From: Phaeobacter cretensis
GTDB taxonomy: Bacteria > Pseudomonadota > Alphaproteobacteria > Rhodobacterales > Rhodobacteraceae
Assembly (NCBI RefSeq): GCF_047372505.1
Contig: NZ_JBKBEU010000001.1
Coordinates: forward strand, 3,410,001 to 3,474,000
Direction of reading: 5' to 3'
DNA length: 64,000 nucleotides
Every line of letters starts with the position of its first letter. The stretch's first letter is position 1. The translations under genes were made by a program, and so were the position numbers. The notes below the pieces were generated by a model. It was not told where the DNA came from. It saw nothing but the letters and a program-made list of their open reading frames with translations, and ran no database searches. Below, piece by piece: positions 38,113-46,815 of the stretch.

Positions 38113-39039
38113 ATGCAGGACGAAAGTGGCATTTCCTTTTTTGGAGCCCTATTGGGCGGTCTTATCTCGTTGATCCAGAACCTTGCGGGGGCCTTTTATA
38201 ATTTCGGCTATGCCGTCGCCAACCCGCAGCTCTGGCTCGATTGGTCAGACAAGGCATCCATCATGCGGTTCGTCTACTATGGCGGGTCGGTTGAGTTCTT
38301 CTTTGTCGTGTTCACTGCGTTTCTGGTGCTCACGGCAGCTGGCATGTATCGCAATTCCATTATGTGGGGTGTAGTGCGCGGTTTGGAGGGCTTTGCCAAC
38401 ACGCTGGGTCGGCTGTTTGCCTGGGCCGGTCTTCTGATGGTGCTGCAACAGATCGTTATTGTGTTCATGCAAAGGGTGTTCGCGCGTCCGGACATGAGCT
38501 TTGGTTTGGGGATTGCGCTTGAAAAAGACATCAGTTGGTTTGCTGAGGAACTGAAGCTTTACAACGCCTTGGTTGTCTGTCTGTGCGTTACTTATACCTT
38601 TGTGCAGGGCGGTCATGTACGGGTGGATCTGATCTATTCGGGGATCAGCTTCCGTGCCAAACGCGTTGTGGACATGCTGGGATCTTTGATCTTTATGATG
38701 CCTGCTGCGGTCCTGACATGGATGTACGGCTGGTATTTCTTGTGGCGTCACCTGATCGTGCCCAAACCCTCCGCTTCCGATACATTGGAGCGGCTGTTGA
38801 TGAAATCCCGCGCGCTACGCTGGAACGTCGAAACCATCGGGTTCAGCCCAAACGGATTTAACGGATACTTCCTCTTCAAGATCCTGTTGGTCGCCTTCGC
38901 TGGTATCGTCTTCATTCATGCCATTGCCTTCTTCTACCGCTCGTTCCTAGAGTTTGTTGAAGGCCCTGACAGTGAGAACAAACACCTCGACAAGGACAGC
39001 CTTGGTGAAGGTGAAGAAGCCTATGAAGGCGCGCATTAA
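38113..39039 (+). CDS. TRAP transporter small permease (DctQ/TakQ type)
   Basis: A 308-residue integral membrane protein with about five to six hydrophobic segments, longer than the usual 160-230 residues of DctQ subunits. The core is recognisable in GLFAWAGLLMVLQQIVIVFM and the FVQGGHVRVDLIY segment, the hallmark of TRAP small subunits. From the ATG at 38113 it begins MQDESGISFFGALLGG; GAGGG precedes the start. The longer frame upstream overlaps the intercistronic region and is not supported. Second gene of the TRAP operon; 16 bases separate it from the large permease. Confidence 0.88.
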   Translation: MQDESGISFFGALLGGLISLIQNLAGAFYNFGYAVANPQLWLDWSDKASIMRFVYYGGSVEFFFVVFTAFLVLTAAGMYRNSIMWGVVRGLEGFANTLGRLFAWAGLLMVLQQIVIVFMQRVFARPDMSFGLGIALEKDISWFAEELKLYNALVVCLCVTYTFVQGGHVRVDLIYSGISFRAKRVVDMLGSLIFMMPAAVLTWMYGWYFLWRHLIVPKPSASDTLERLLMKSRALRWNVETIGFSPNGFNGYFLFKILLVAFAGIVFIHAIAFFYRSFLEFVEGPDSENKHLDKDSLGEGEEAYEGAH

Positions 39040-39055
39040 CTAAGGGACAGCCCCC

Positions 39056-41413
39056 ATGCTATTCGGACTTGATGGCGTTGAAATAGGCCTGATCATTGTT
39101 TTCTTTTGCCTCTTCGGCGGCATTCTATCCGGTTTTCCAGTGGCGTTTGCCATTGGCGGTGCCGGTATCATCTCCTTTGGGATCATTGCAGCGCTCGACA
39201 GCGCCGGGATCCTTGTTCACCAAGCGATTGACACCTCGTCGCAGGTCTATCGCGATCTAGTGAGTTCCGGTGTTAAACCGGATACGGTATCGGTCTTCCG
39301 ATACCCGGACTTGCCGCGCGTTGCCGAGGCCGTGTTCCCACAAGGGTGGGAAACCGCCATGGATCGGAACTTATCTTTCATCGTAAACCGCATGAACGAG
39401 CGTGTTCTGGCGGGGGCCTCGATCGAGACGCTGCTGGCGGTTTTGATGTTCGTGTTGATGGGCATCACGCTTGAACGCTCCAAGATTGCCAATGATCTTC
39501 TGACCACCATGGCGCGCGTATTTGGCCCGCTGCCCGGCGGTCTGGCGGTTTCAATCGTGGTTGTGGGTGCGTTTCTTGCGGCGTCTACCGGCATTGTCGG
39601 CGCAACGGTCGTGACCATGGGGCTTCTGGCCCTGCCAACCATGCTGCGCAACAACTACTCGCCTGAGCTGGCGACGGGTGTTATCGCAGCCTCTGGCACG
39701 CTCGGGCAGATTATTCCGCCCTCAATCGTGATTGTTCTCCTTGGCACGCTGGCTGGTGACCTCTATTCCACCGCGCAAGAAGCGCGGGCGCAGGAATTTG
39801 GTTGCTCTGATGCGCTGACATATCTGGGTGAGCCTGCTGTGGTATCAGTTGGCACGCTGTTTCAGGCGGCGCTGCTCCCGGGAATCCTGCTCGCGCTGCT
39901 CTATGCGCTTTATGCCTTTGGGTATGCGCTTCTGAACCCGGAAAAAGCCCCTGCCGTTATGATGGAGGGTGGCACAGGTGAGCCGATCACCCGTGGTGAA
40001 GGTCTGACCTGGTTCCTTGGTGTACCGACAGCGTTGATCGTGGGCGCGGTTCTACTTGGCTCGGTCAATGTTATCGGCAGTCAGAACGTGACTGTGTCAA
40101 CCTTCTCGGATGCTGGCCAGACTGCTTCGCTCCGCACCAATGTCGGCGAAGATTGCCAGGCGGCGATGATCGACCTGCATGGGCAGACGGCATGGGATGC
40201 CGCAGTGGCTGAGCAGGAAAGCATCGATGCAGCAGGCGGTGTTAGCGAAGCCACCAAACTGACCGAGGAAGAGCTGGCCGCGGCACAGATTGCCAAAATC
40301 GAAAGCGCAGCCCCCATCGGGACCGGTCTGACCGTATTGATGGTATTGATGGGTCTGACGCTGGCGGTTGGTCGCGGGGTCGCACCGTCGCGGGATCCGA
40401 AGCCGCTGATTTTGGGCGCTATCGGGGTTCTACTGATCGCACTTGTGGATTTGGTGGCAATCTCGCCAACCACAACCGCCGGGGTGACAGTACTGCTGAT
40501 CGCACTGCCAAGCCTTCTTGCGTTCTATGGCTGCAAGGTCGCCGCGGCGCGTAGCGCCAGTAATGATCTGATCCGCGTTGTGTTCCCTCCGCTGGTGTTG
40601 ATTATTGCAGTGCTTGGGTCAATCTTGGGCGGCATTACCAACCCGACACCAGCTGCGGCGCTTGGGGCGGGCGGGGCGATTATGCTCGCCGCATATCGTA
40701 AGCTGCAGGACCAGGGCAAATCCGGTAAGATTATCATCTGGGCAACGCTTGCGGTGGCCGTCTGTATCCTCGTAGGCGTTAACTTCGATCTGCGCATCAA
40801 TGCGCAGGGCGGCGTGTCAGCGGAAACTGTCATAGCCTTTGGTGTTGCATATGGCTCCTATCTCTTTGCTCTCTTTGGGCTGATCTATGGCTGCTGGGTG
40901 CTGTTCAAGGGTGGGGTGCTGACGCCAGTTGTGCGCGAGACGGCCAAGGTGACCTCAATGGTGTTCACCATCTTGATCGGCTCGCAGCTGCTGAACCTTG
41001 TGGTGATCTCCTTTGGCGGTGAACATTATATCCAACAGTTCCTGAAGAGCTTTGACAGCGAGTTGAAGGTCTTCCTGATCGTGATGGTGGTGTTGTTCAT
41101 CCTTGGCTTCGTGCTCGACTTTCTTGAGATCATCTACATCGTGATCCCAATTGTCGGGCCAGTGATCTACGGCGGTTCCTTTGATCCGAAATGGGTGACC
41201 ATTATGGTTGCGGTCAACTTGCAGACCTCATTCCTGACGCCGCCCTTTGGATTTGCGCTGTTCTATTTGCGCGGTGTAGCTCCCAAAGAGGTGACCACTG
41301 GGCATATATACCGTGGTATCCTGCCTTTTGTGCTGATCCAGGTCGTAGGTCTGGGGATCTTGTGGATGTTCCCCGCCATCGTGACCATTGTACCGGCTCT
41401 AATGCCAAACTGA
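39056..41413 (+). CDS. TRAP transporter large permease (DctM type), extended
   Basis: A 785-residue channel subunit, against about 430 for an ordinary DctM. The N-terminal part (about 1-290) has the DctM signatures GGILSGFPVAFAIGGAGI, FVLMGITLERSKIANDLL and ASTGIVGATVVTMGLLALP, SGTLGQIIPPSIVIVLLG. The C-terminal part (about 640-785) ends with NLQTSFLTPPFGFALFYLRG. Between them lie roughly 330 extra residues with a soluble, Cys-containing loop (about 345-410) and additional membrane helices. The insert is in frame and the reading frame is clean. A terminator follows. Confidence 0.88.
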   Translation: MLFGLDGVEIGLIIVFFCLFGGILSGFPVAFAIGGAGIISFGIIAALDSAGILVHQAIDTSSQVYRDLVSSGVKPDTVSVFRYPDLPRVAEAVFPQGWETAMDRNLSFIVNRMNERVLAGASIETLLAVLMFVLMGITLERSKIANDLLTTMARVFGPLPGGLAVSIVVVGAFLAASTGIVGATVVTMGLLALPTMLRNNYSPELATGVIAASGTLGQIIPPSIVIVLLGTLAGDLYSTAQEARAQEFGCSDALTYLGEPAVVSVGTLFQAALLPGILLALLYALYAFGYALLNPEKAPAVMMEGGTGEPITRGEGLTWFLGVPTALIVGAVLLGSVNVIGSQNVTVSTFSDAGQTASLRTNVGEDCQAAMIDLHGQTAWDAAVAEQESIDAAGGVSEATKLTEEELAAAQIAKIESAAPIGTGLTVLMVLMGLTLAVGRGVAPSRDPKPLILGAIGVLLIALVDLVAISPTTTAGVTVLLIALPSLLAFYGCKVAAARSASNDLIRVVFPPLVLIIAVLGSILGGITNPTPAAALGAGGAIMLAAYRKLQDQGKSGKIIIWATLAVAVCILVGVNFDLRINAQGGVSAETVIAFGVAYGSYLFALFGLIYGCWVLFKGGVLTPVVRETAKVTSMVFTILIGSQLLNLVVISFGGEHYIQQFLKSFDSELKVFLIVMVVLFILGFVLDFLEIIYIVIPIVGPVIYGGSFDPKWVTIMVAVNLQTSFLTPPFGFALFYLRGVAPKEVTTGHIYRGILPFVLIQVVGLGILWMFPAIVTIVPALMPN

Positions 41414-41440
41414 TCACGGTGAGACGAAACGAGACATCAG

Positions 41441-41467
41441 GAAAGGCCCTCCATTGGAGGGCCTTTT
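41441..41467 (+). terminator. rho-independent terminator of the TRAP operon
   Basis: AAAGGCCCTCC (41441-41451) pairs with GGAGGGCCTTT (41455-41465) around a three-base loop, with a T-run to 41467. Confidence 0.88.
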
Positions 41468-41556
41468 TCATATTCGGATACTGCGTATCAGGGATAAGGG
41501 AGCAACGTTGCTCTACGTCATTGTGACCATTCAGGTAGGAGAAAGGCAGGCTGCCT

Positions 41557-41940
41557 TCAGGTGAGTTGGAGCAGATCCCAGCGATTGCCGAACGGATCGC
41601 GCCAGACTGCAACGATGCCATAGGGTTCGTGACGGGGCTCTTCCTCGAAAGTGACGCCAGAGGCCAGCATCGCGGCGTGGTCTCGCGCAAAATCATCGGT
41701 CGTCAGAAACAGCCCTACGCGACCGCCGAATTGATTGCCAATGATGGCGCGTTGATCATCGTTGTCAGCGCGGGCCAGGATTAGGCTACCCTGCTTTGCG
41801 CCGGGAGGCAGTATTCGCACCCAGCGTTTGCGCCCCTGATCGATATCTTCAGCGAGCTGCCAGCCTAGCGTGGTGCAATAAAACTCGATAGCTGCATCGT
41901 AGTCAGGCACAATCAGTGTCAGGGCATGAAAGAATTGCAT
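41557..41940 (-). CDS. VOC-family (glyoxalase/bleomycin-resistance-like) protein
   Basis: A 127-residue single VOC module: an N-terminal beta-alpha unit (MQFFHALTLIVPDYDAAIEFYCTTLGW) and a second unit ending in GIVAVWRDPFGNRWDLLQL. The conserved His at residue 5 and the Glu/Asp positions that bind metal in this fold appear present. Substrate is unknown. It lies three bases beyond the bpt gene on the same strand, so the two are likely cotranscribed. Confidence 0.88.
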   Translation of the reverse strand: MQFFHALTLIVPDYDAAIEFYCTTLGWQLAEDIDQGRKRWVRILPPGAKQGSLILARADNDDQRAIIGNQFGGRVGLFLTTDDFARDHAAMLASGVTFEEEPRHEPYGIVAVWRDPFGNRWDLLQLT

Positions 41941-41943
41941 CGG

Positions 41944-42765
41944 CTACCTTGCTACGCGACGAGAATCAGGCAGGTGTATATTGGCGACCTGCTCCGCTAT
42001 CGGATCGGTCGATAGCGGATGGGCGCTGTCGTCAAATGCACTGGGGTCGGTCATCGGCTGCCACGTACCGCGGTAGTAGACTTCTAGTCCGGTGAATTTG
42101 ATCTTGTAGCCCATTTTAGCGCTGCCCGGGACCCAATAGCCGAGATAAACGTAAGGCAGCCCTGCTTCGCGCGCGATTTCGATATGATCTAGGATCATGA
42201 AGGTGCCAAGCGAAGCTTGCGGCATATCGGGTTGATAGAAAGAATAAACCATGCTCAGCCCGTCTTCTAGCACATCCGTCAGAGAGACAGCGGTCAGGGC
42301 GTTGGTTTCAAGGTCATTATACTCAACTACACGGCTTCGGATCGGGGTTTCTTCGATCATGGCCGCATATTCGAATACATCCATATCAGCCATGCCACCG
42401 TCGGCATGACGGCTGTCAAGGTAACTCCGGAACAGCGCATATTGTTCTTCCGTGGCCCAAGGTGAGGTCGCCCGACGATCAAGCCCGGAATTGCGCCGCA
42501 ATGTACGCTTCTGTCCACGGCTGGGCTTGAACTGGGCGACATTGATGCGTGCGGAAAGACAGGCCGAACATTCCGAACAGGACGGTCTGTAGAGCACGTT
42601 CTGAGAACGGCGAAACCCTTGCTGCGACAGGCTGTTATTCAACTGTTCGACGCCATCCCCCTGCAGCGCCGTGAACAGTTTACGTTCCATCCGGTCTGCG
42701 AGATAGGGACAGGGCTGCGGAGCAGTCACATAGAACTGTGGGGCAATCGGCAGAGTGTGGCGCAT
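41944..42765 (-). CDS. bpt: aspartate/glutamate leucyltransferase (Bpt)
   Basis: Bpt adds leucine from Leu-tRNA to N-terminal Asp or Glu, marking proteins for ClpAP degradation in the bacterial N-end rule pathway. The 273-residue product starts MRHTLPIAPQFYVTAP, has the N-terminal Cys region (PQPCPYL and the CSECSACLSARI segment) and the C-terminal GNAT-like domain with MILDHIEIAREAGLPYVYLG, YWVPGSAKMGYK. Length and motifs agree with the family. I start at 42765 rather than 42810, where the family sequence begins. Confidence 0.93.
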   Translation of the reverse strand: MRHTLPIAPQFYVTAPQPCPYLADRMERKLFTALQGDGVEQLNNSLSQQGFRRSQNVLYRPSCSECSACLSARINVAQFKPSRGQKRTLRRNSGLDRRATSPWATEEQYALFRSYLDSRHADGGMADMDVFEYAAMIEETPIRSRVVEYNDLETNALTAVSLTDVLEDGLSMVYSFYQPDMPQASLGTFMILDHIEIAREAGLPYVYLGYWVPGSAKMGYKIKFTGLEVYYRGTWQPMTDPSAFDDSAHPLSTDPIAEQVANIHLPDSRRVAR

Positions 42766-42981
42766 CAGGCGGGTGGTCGTCCGTTTGGGCTGCGGCACAA
42801 AAGCTGCCATGACTCACATCAGACCGGAAACAGGTCATATCTGTTCTGCCAGGGCGGGGCAATCGGGCCACGTGGTCACTGGAATGATAGCAATGCCTTC
42901 GAGGTGCGCCAAGGGGCCAGATTGGATTAAGGTTTACAGAATTTAGGAGGTTGCTCGTGAGCGGTCGCTCATGAACGTTGC

Positions 42982-43413
42982 TCAAGCCCGCCGATTCAAC
43001 ATGACAGTGCCGAGCATTGCATCGGTCAGGCCCTGACCACGCGCAGACATCAACATCATCAGGATAGAGATTATCTGTATTATGGGGAATGCCATGGAAA
43101 GGGTATAGCCCGCCGTATGCAGCAATGCGCCCTGACCATCCAATTTGCGCCCGTTAAGGTCGCGCAACTCGATCCCAGCGATATACATCCCCCAGGTGGC
43201 CGAGCCTCCGGCGATGGTTAGAGCGCGATATATGAAACCGATCGCCAGGTAGAGCAGGGGCCAGATCAGCAAACCGGTAAAGGCCGTTAACACTACGGCG
43301 ATGCTGGCCAGAACAGTGATCAACGCGCTGTCGATCAGCCAGGCAAACAGACGCTTAGAGGCAACAAATTGGTAGAACTCGGTCTGATAGTCGGGATCGG
43401 GCAGGGCGGTCAT
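42982..43413 (-). CDS. RDD-family membrane protein
   Basis: A 143-residue protein with RDD-domain features: an early Arg-x-x-Ala-x-x-x-Asp pattern (KRLFAWLIDSALIT), three to four hydrophobic segments and a central GGSATWGMYIAGIELRD loop. RDD proteins are small inner-membrane proteins of uncertain function, some linked to ion exchange. The ATG at 43413 follows AAGGAGG. Beyond 43446 toward the next gene there is a hairpin (43553-43575) but no other gene. Confidence 0.85.
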   Translation of the reverse strand: MTALPDPDYQTEFYQFVASKRLFAWLIDSALITVLASIAVVLTAFTGLLIWPLLYLAIGFIYRALTIAGGSATWGMYIAGIELRDLNGRKLDGQGALLHTAGYTLSMAFPIIQIISILMMLMSARGQGLTDAMLGTVMLNRRA

Positions 43414-43586
43414 CAACGCCTCCTTGTTGGCTCTAGGTTTGGGCACATATGAGTGGCGACAAAGCTGACGCAGTCATATGGACAGCAAAAACAGCTTGGG
43501 GGAGCGGAATGGGAGCACCGTGCGCGCCAGTATGCGGATACTCCCTCCGATAGCTCCGCCCCAATGGGGCGAAGCGGGGGCAGGCG

Positions 43587-44057
43587 TCAGTGGCGCTTAC
43601 CGCGACGGACGTCGTTGTCGTCGTCCGCTTCATCATCCAATTCTATGGCTTCATCGTCGTTGTGCAGAGCACGCTCATGCATGAATTCATCGAATTCGGA
43701 CTTGTCTTTCGCGGCGCGAAGACGCTGCAGGAAGGCTTCAAAATCATGCTGCTCCTGTTCTAGCCGCTGCAGTGTATCGGCCTTGTAGGCGTCAAATGCA
43801 CTGTTGCCGGATGGGGTCATTGCGGACATGCCATGGCGAGCCCAAGACTTACGGCGGGTGGTGCAGGATTTTGAGAACATACGTTTGCTCCAGATCATGT
43901 AAAACAGCAAGGCGAGGCCAACCGGCCAGAAAAAGACAAAACCGAGGACCATAGCCGCGATCCATGCGCCTTTGCCCTTGCTGTCCAGCCAGGATTCACT
44001 GCGGGAAAACCAGCCCTGTTCGGAGGGCTGCGGGGCGGTTGAGGTGTAACTCGTCAT
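43587..44057 (-). CDS. DUF2852-domain membrane protein
   Basis: A 156-residue protein with one or two close membrane segments (about 30-58; GAWIAAMVLGFVFFWPVGLA) followed by a soluble part with SGNSAFDAYKADTLQRLEQE and a coiled stretch, ending in a strongly acidic and then basic tail. This arrangement is typical of DUF2852 proteins of alphaproteobacteria, whose role is unknown. Start at the ATG at 44057, with GGAG upstream. A divergent or independent promoter must lie in the AT-rich bases to its right. Confidence 0.85.
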   Translation of the reverse strand: MTSYTSTAPQPSEQGWFSRSESWLDSKGKGAWIAAMVLGFVFFWPVGLALLFYMIWSKRMFSKSCTTRRKSWARHGMSAMTPSGNSAFDAYKADTLQRLEQEQHDFEAFLQRLRAAKDKSEFDEFMHERALHNDDEAIELDDEADDDNDVRRGKRH

Positions 44058-44266
44058 CGGGGTCTCCAGGTTAGCGTTGCAATGTTCGGCGTCCATGTAA
44101 ATGCGCTTCACATTATGGAATATCGGAGTGCCGATGTCAGGTTTCAAGCTTGCATGTAAATGTTTTTCACATTTATTTGGCGGAATTATTCTAGTGATTT
44201 GATTTTTCTGTTAAAACAGGTTGTAGCGGGTGCAGTCACCCCCCGAGCAGTGCCAGGAATGCCGGG

Positions 44267-44340
44267 TGTAGCGGGACACTTCCGTTTGCAAACTCGGACA
44301 CTTCCCGTTGCAGTACGGGACACTTCCCATTGCAAACTTG
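44267..44340. repeat. three 22-bp direct repeats (IS21-type end or iteron-like)
   Basis: After TGTAGCG the unit GGACACTTCC followed by a TTGCA-containing half occurs three times with exact 22-base period: 44274-44295, 44296-44317 and 44318-44339. Multiple direct repeats inside a TG-starting end are typical of IS21-family elements, where transposase binds; plasmid iterons have similar size. No transposase is present, so this looks like a solitary end. The rest of the 498-base gap 44058-44555 shows no gene. Confidence 0.6.
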
Positions 44341-44555
44341 AACGTTCGCCGCCCAGACCGTTAAAAAACGGCGGGGCGGCAGAGAGTTTTAAAGGGTGTT
44401 AAAAGGGGCATTTAAAGAGCCGGAACGCTGGAACCGAGCCGACACAGCGATTGCGGACCCATGTTGGCAGTGACCCAGAAGGCAACAATGCGGACGAAGC
44501 GAGCTTCCGCTGCACTTGCGCCAATGTCCGCTCCACCCTCCCAAACGCTGATGCC

Positions 44556-44861
44556 TCAGCCCGGATGAATCAACCGCGCCCCGTCCACATAAACTTGTTT
44601 CCATTTGATGATCGAATAGGATTTCCTGAGGCCAGTCGGCCAAAATGGGTCTTCATGCACCAATCGATCCAACTCTTCCTCGGTCTCTGCTTCAACGATC
44701 CACAGACCGTCCCGTCCTTGTCCTGCGGCGTCTGACAAAGGGCCCGCGGCTTCAATCTTATCCGAGTTCTGCTCAAGGAAATCGAGGTGCTTCGTCATAT
44801 GAGTCTTGCGGATGTCTGGATCGGCATCTTTTGCATCTTCGAACAAAATGATGAACTTCAT
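44556..44861 (-). CDS. YciI-family protein
   Basis: A 101-residue ferredoxin-like-fold protein of the YciI family. The family pattern of a His followed by a short helix (DIRKTHMTKHLDFLEQN), a G-P-L segment (AAGPLSDAAG) and the Asp/DPF segment (LVHEDPFWPTGLRKSYSI) is complete. A few relatives are dehalogenases or hydrolases with a His-Asp pair; the role here is unknown. It diverges from the LysR gene 70 bases away, so the LysR product may control it. Confidence 0.85.
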   Translation of the reverse strand: MKFIILFEDAKDADPDIRKTHMTKHLDFLEQNSDKIEAAGPLSDAAGQGRDGLWIVEAETEEELDRLVHEDPFWPTGLRKSYSIIKWKQVYVDGARLIHPG

Positions 44862-44930
44862 TGTCTGGCCTCCGTAAAATTACCTGCGAGCATAACTGCC
44901 ACATCAAAACCGAGGATTGTCCTGATAAAA

Positions 44931-45824
44931 ATGACGGCCTACTCTGCAAGAATGCAGAGTCACGATTGGAATGATCTCAAGTATCTTTTGGCACTTCACC
45001 GAGAAGGAAAGCTCACTCAAGCTGGTCGAATACTTGGTGTCAGCGAAACGACGGTGGCCCGTAGAGTCAGGCAGCTTGAGCAGACATTAGAAACCACGCT
45101 GTTCGTACGCAGTGCCAATGGACGATACGAACCAACGGACGCTGCGCTGAACATCCTGCCACACGCTGAATCTATAGAGGCGGGGAACTTAGCGATTAGA
45201 GCAGTGTCAGGCGAGAACGCACAGCGTGTCACCGGCAGTGTTCGGATAAGCTCGGTGCCGATTATCGTGAATCGATTCCTCGTTCCTAACCTTGCCGCTT
45301 TAGAACGTTTGCATCCGAACCTTACGGTCGAACTGGTTTCGAGCTCGGGCAACCTGGACCTATCCAAACGAGAGGCAGACCTTGCGGTGCGCTTTGCACG
45401 TCCATCCGGTGGGGGTTTGCGGACGAAAGCGCAAAAGTTGGGCGAGTTATCATTCTCGGCATACGCTGCAAGTTTCACCTCACCAGACCAATATGAAAAA
45501 CTGAGGTGGATCACCTATGACGAGGCACATTTAGACTTGCCGCAAGCGTGTTGGCTCGAAAACGCCGTGAAGTCTTCGGAACAGCGTGCCAATTTGAGAG
45601 TTGCGGATGCAGAGACAGGCATGCAGGCCGTTGCGGAGGGGATTGGAAAGACGCTTTTGCCACGCGCAATTGCTTCGGGCGATCCGCGATTTCGAGCAAT
45701 CGAATTAGAAGGTGGCGCGAGTTGCCCGACTAGGGAAGTCTGGATGTTGTCGCATGTTGATCAAACATCAAGACTGTCAATTACAGCAGCCAAAGATTGG
45801 CTGATAAGTCTGGCGTGGGCCTGA
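44931..45824 (+). CDS. LysR-family transcriptional regulator
   Basis: A 297-residue regulator: N-terminal winged HTH (about 10-70; WNDLKYLLALHREGKLTQAG, GVSETTVARRVRQLE) and a LysR substrate-binding domain (about 95-290; SVRISSVPIIVNRFLVP). An ATG at 44952 (MQSHDWND) is also a possible start; neither has a strong ribosome site. It diverges from the YciI gene, the usual sign of a regulator-target pair. The terminator-like hairpin near 45947-45960 follows. Confidence 0.88.
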   Translation: MTAYSARMQSHDWNDLKYLLALHREGKLTQAGRILGVSETTVARRVRQLEQTLETTLFVRSANGRYEPTDAALNILPHAESIEAGNLAIRAVSGENAQRVTGSVRISSVPIIVNRFLVPNLAALERLHPNLTVELVSSSGNLDLSKREADLAVRFARPSGGGLRTKAQKLGELSFSAYAASFTSPDQYEKLRWITYDEAHLDLPQACWLENAVKSSEQRANLRVADAETGMQAVAEGIGKTLLPRAIASGDPRFRAIELEGGASCPTREVWMLSHVDQTSRLSITAAKDWLISLAWA

Positions 45825-45856
45825 GAGCGACTTGAAAGCGGTCATTCATGCGCGGC

Positions 45857-45889
45857 GCAGCATTGGTCAAAGAGGGCTCGTTTCTGCCG
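45857..45889. repeat. degenerate intergenic repeat, copy 1
   Basis: GCAGCAT-GGTCA-GGGCTC-CTGCC pattern shared with 49765-49798 and 54537-54572. All three copies lie in gene-free parts of the accessory region. Identity is partial, so this is an old repeat or a conserved non-coding element. Confidence 0.45.
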
Positions 45890-45946
45890 TTTGCTGCAAG
45901 CTGGTTCAAAGGCCGGTTTGAAGTTCTTGCTGGGGTAGGGGGAGCC

Positions 45947-45971
45947 CCGGCCTAAGCCGGAACCTCTTTTT
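45947..45971 (+). terminator. weak terminator after the LysR gene
   Basis: CCGGC (45947-45951) pairs with GCCGG (45956-45960) around CTAA, followed by AACCTCTTTTT. Short stem but placed correctly downstream of the regulator. Confidence 0.4.
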
Positions 45972-45993
45972 CATCTTGTGGTAGGGCATCGGG

Positions 45994-46362
45994 TTATTCT
46001 TTTGCTAAGGGCTCGATCTGCCTGCGCATTTTCCGATCCAAGGGCATCAGGTATTTGTTCCGTTTGAGGTGAACTCGGGGGAGTTGTTCGAACCCAAGCG
46101 ATTTGGCGTATTCGGCGTAAGTCATGCCAAGGCGCTTGATGCGCAGGCTCATGGTGCGGCCATGGACCAGTTTGTCGCCATCTTTGAAGGCGTGCGACGC
46201 AACGCAGTCCTCATAGATCCAGTTGCCAGCCTGATAAATGCCGCCGTGATGGCCCTCCTCAAGGGCGGCGTAGGAAATCACCAGGCGCAGGCCGGGATTG
46301 AGCGCTTCATTGTAGGCTGGCCAGTTCCTGGTCCTGTAGGCCGGGTGCGTGGGTCTGCTCAT
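45994..46362 (-). CDS. chimeric ORF: IS5 transposase start fused to Mom-like protein
   Basis: A 122-residue ORF made of two unrelated parts. Residues 1-28 (MSRPTHPAYRTRNWPAYNEA) are the start of an IS5-family transposase. Residues from about 29 (ISYAALEEGHHGGIYQAGNW) to the end (RNKYLMPLDRKMRRQIEPLA) resemble the C-terminal half of phage Mom-type DNA-modification proteins, which carry a GNAT-like fold. The fusion brings the IS start codon and upstream sequence to the Mom-like fragment. Whether the product is made or active is unknown; most likely it is a fossil. Confidence 0.65.
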   Translation of the reverse strand: MSRPTHPAYRTRNWPAYNEALNPGLRLVISYAALEEGHHGGIYQAGNWIYEDCVASHAFKDGDKLVHGRTMSLRIKRLGMTYAEYAKSLGFEQLPRVHLKRNKYLMPLDRKMRRQIEPLAKE

Positions 46363-46407
46363 GTATCACAGCTACCACGCTGGATTCACGAGATGAATCC
46401 CTCGCGC

Positions 46408-46425
46408 GATTTGTGCAACAGAGCC
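46408..46425 (-). repeat. IS5-family terminal inverted repeat (solo end)
   Basis: On the minus strand GGCTCTGTTGCACAAATC matches the terminal repeat style of IS903-type IS5 elements and lies at the expected distance upstream of the transposase start codon at 46362. No partner end was found, so only about 150 bases of the element remain. Confidence 0.6.
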
Positions 46426-46815
46426 TATTTGGTACCTAGAGTCATTCCATAAACAGTTTAGGCTTGTCCAAGAGGGAGTGACGCGCCTCATCTCAACATC
46501 TGGGGTCGGGTCACACGTCGGGTGAATTTAGTCTTCTCATCAACACCTGAGTCAAACCGTCTGAACCAATCCGCAGGAATTCGCCGGTTACTGGTATGCG
46601 TTCGAAGGGTATCTCCCGCGTCATCCGAACGATGGTTGCCTCAGATAGAAGATACAAATCTACGGTTGCCATTGGAGATTGCTCACCCTGAATTCCCGAG
46701 TATGCAACCAACTTCTTTGGCACATAGCCGACGTTAGAATGAAGAAATCAGAAGGCAGCTGTGCGGGCGAACTTAGCGCCTGCTGCGGCCGCTCCAATGT
46801 CTGGATCTGTTTCCA
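46426..46815. other. gene-poor stretch before chrA
   Basis: About 390 bases. One minus-strand frame, 46511-46723 with a GTG start, encodes 70 residues (MPKKLVAYSGIQGEQSPMAT at the start), but it has no ribosome site and no family I know, so I do not call it a gene. Nothing else is supported. Confidence 0.35.
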
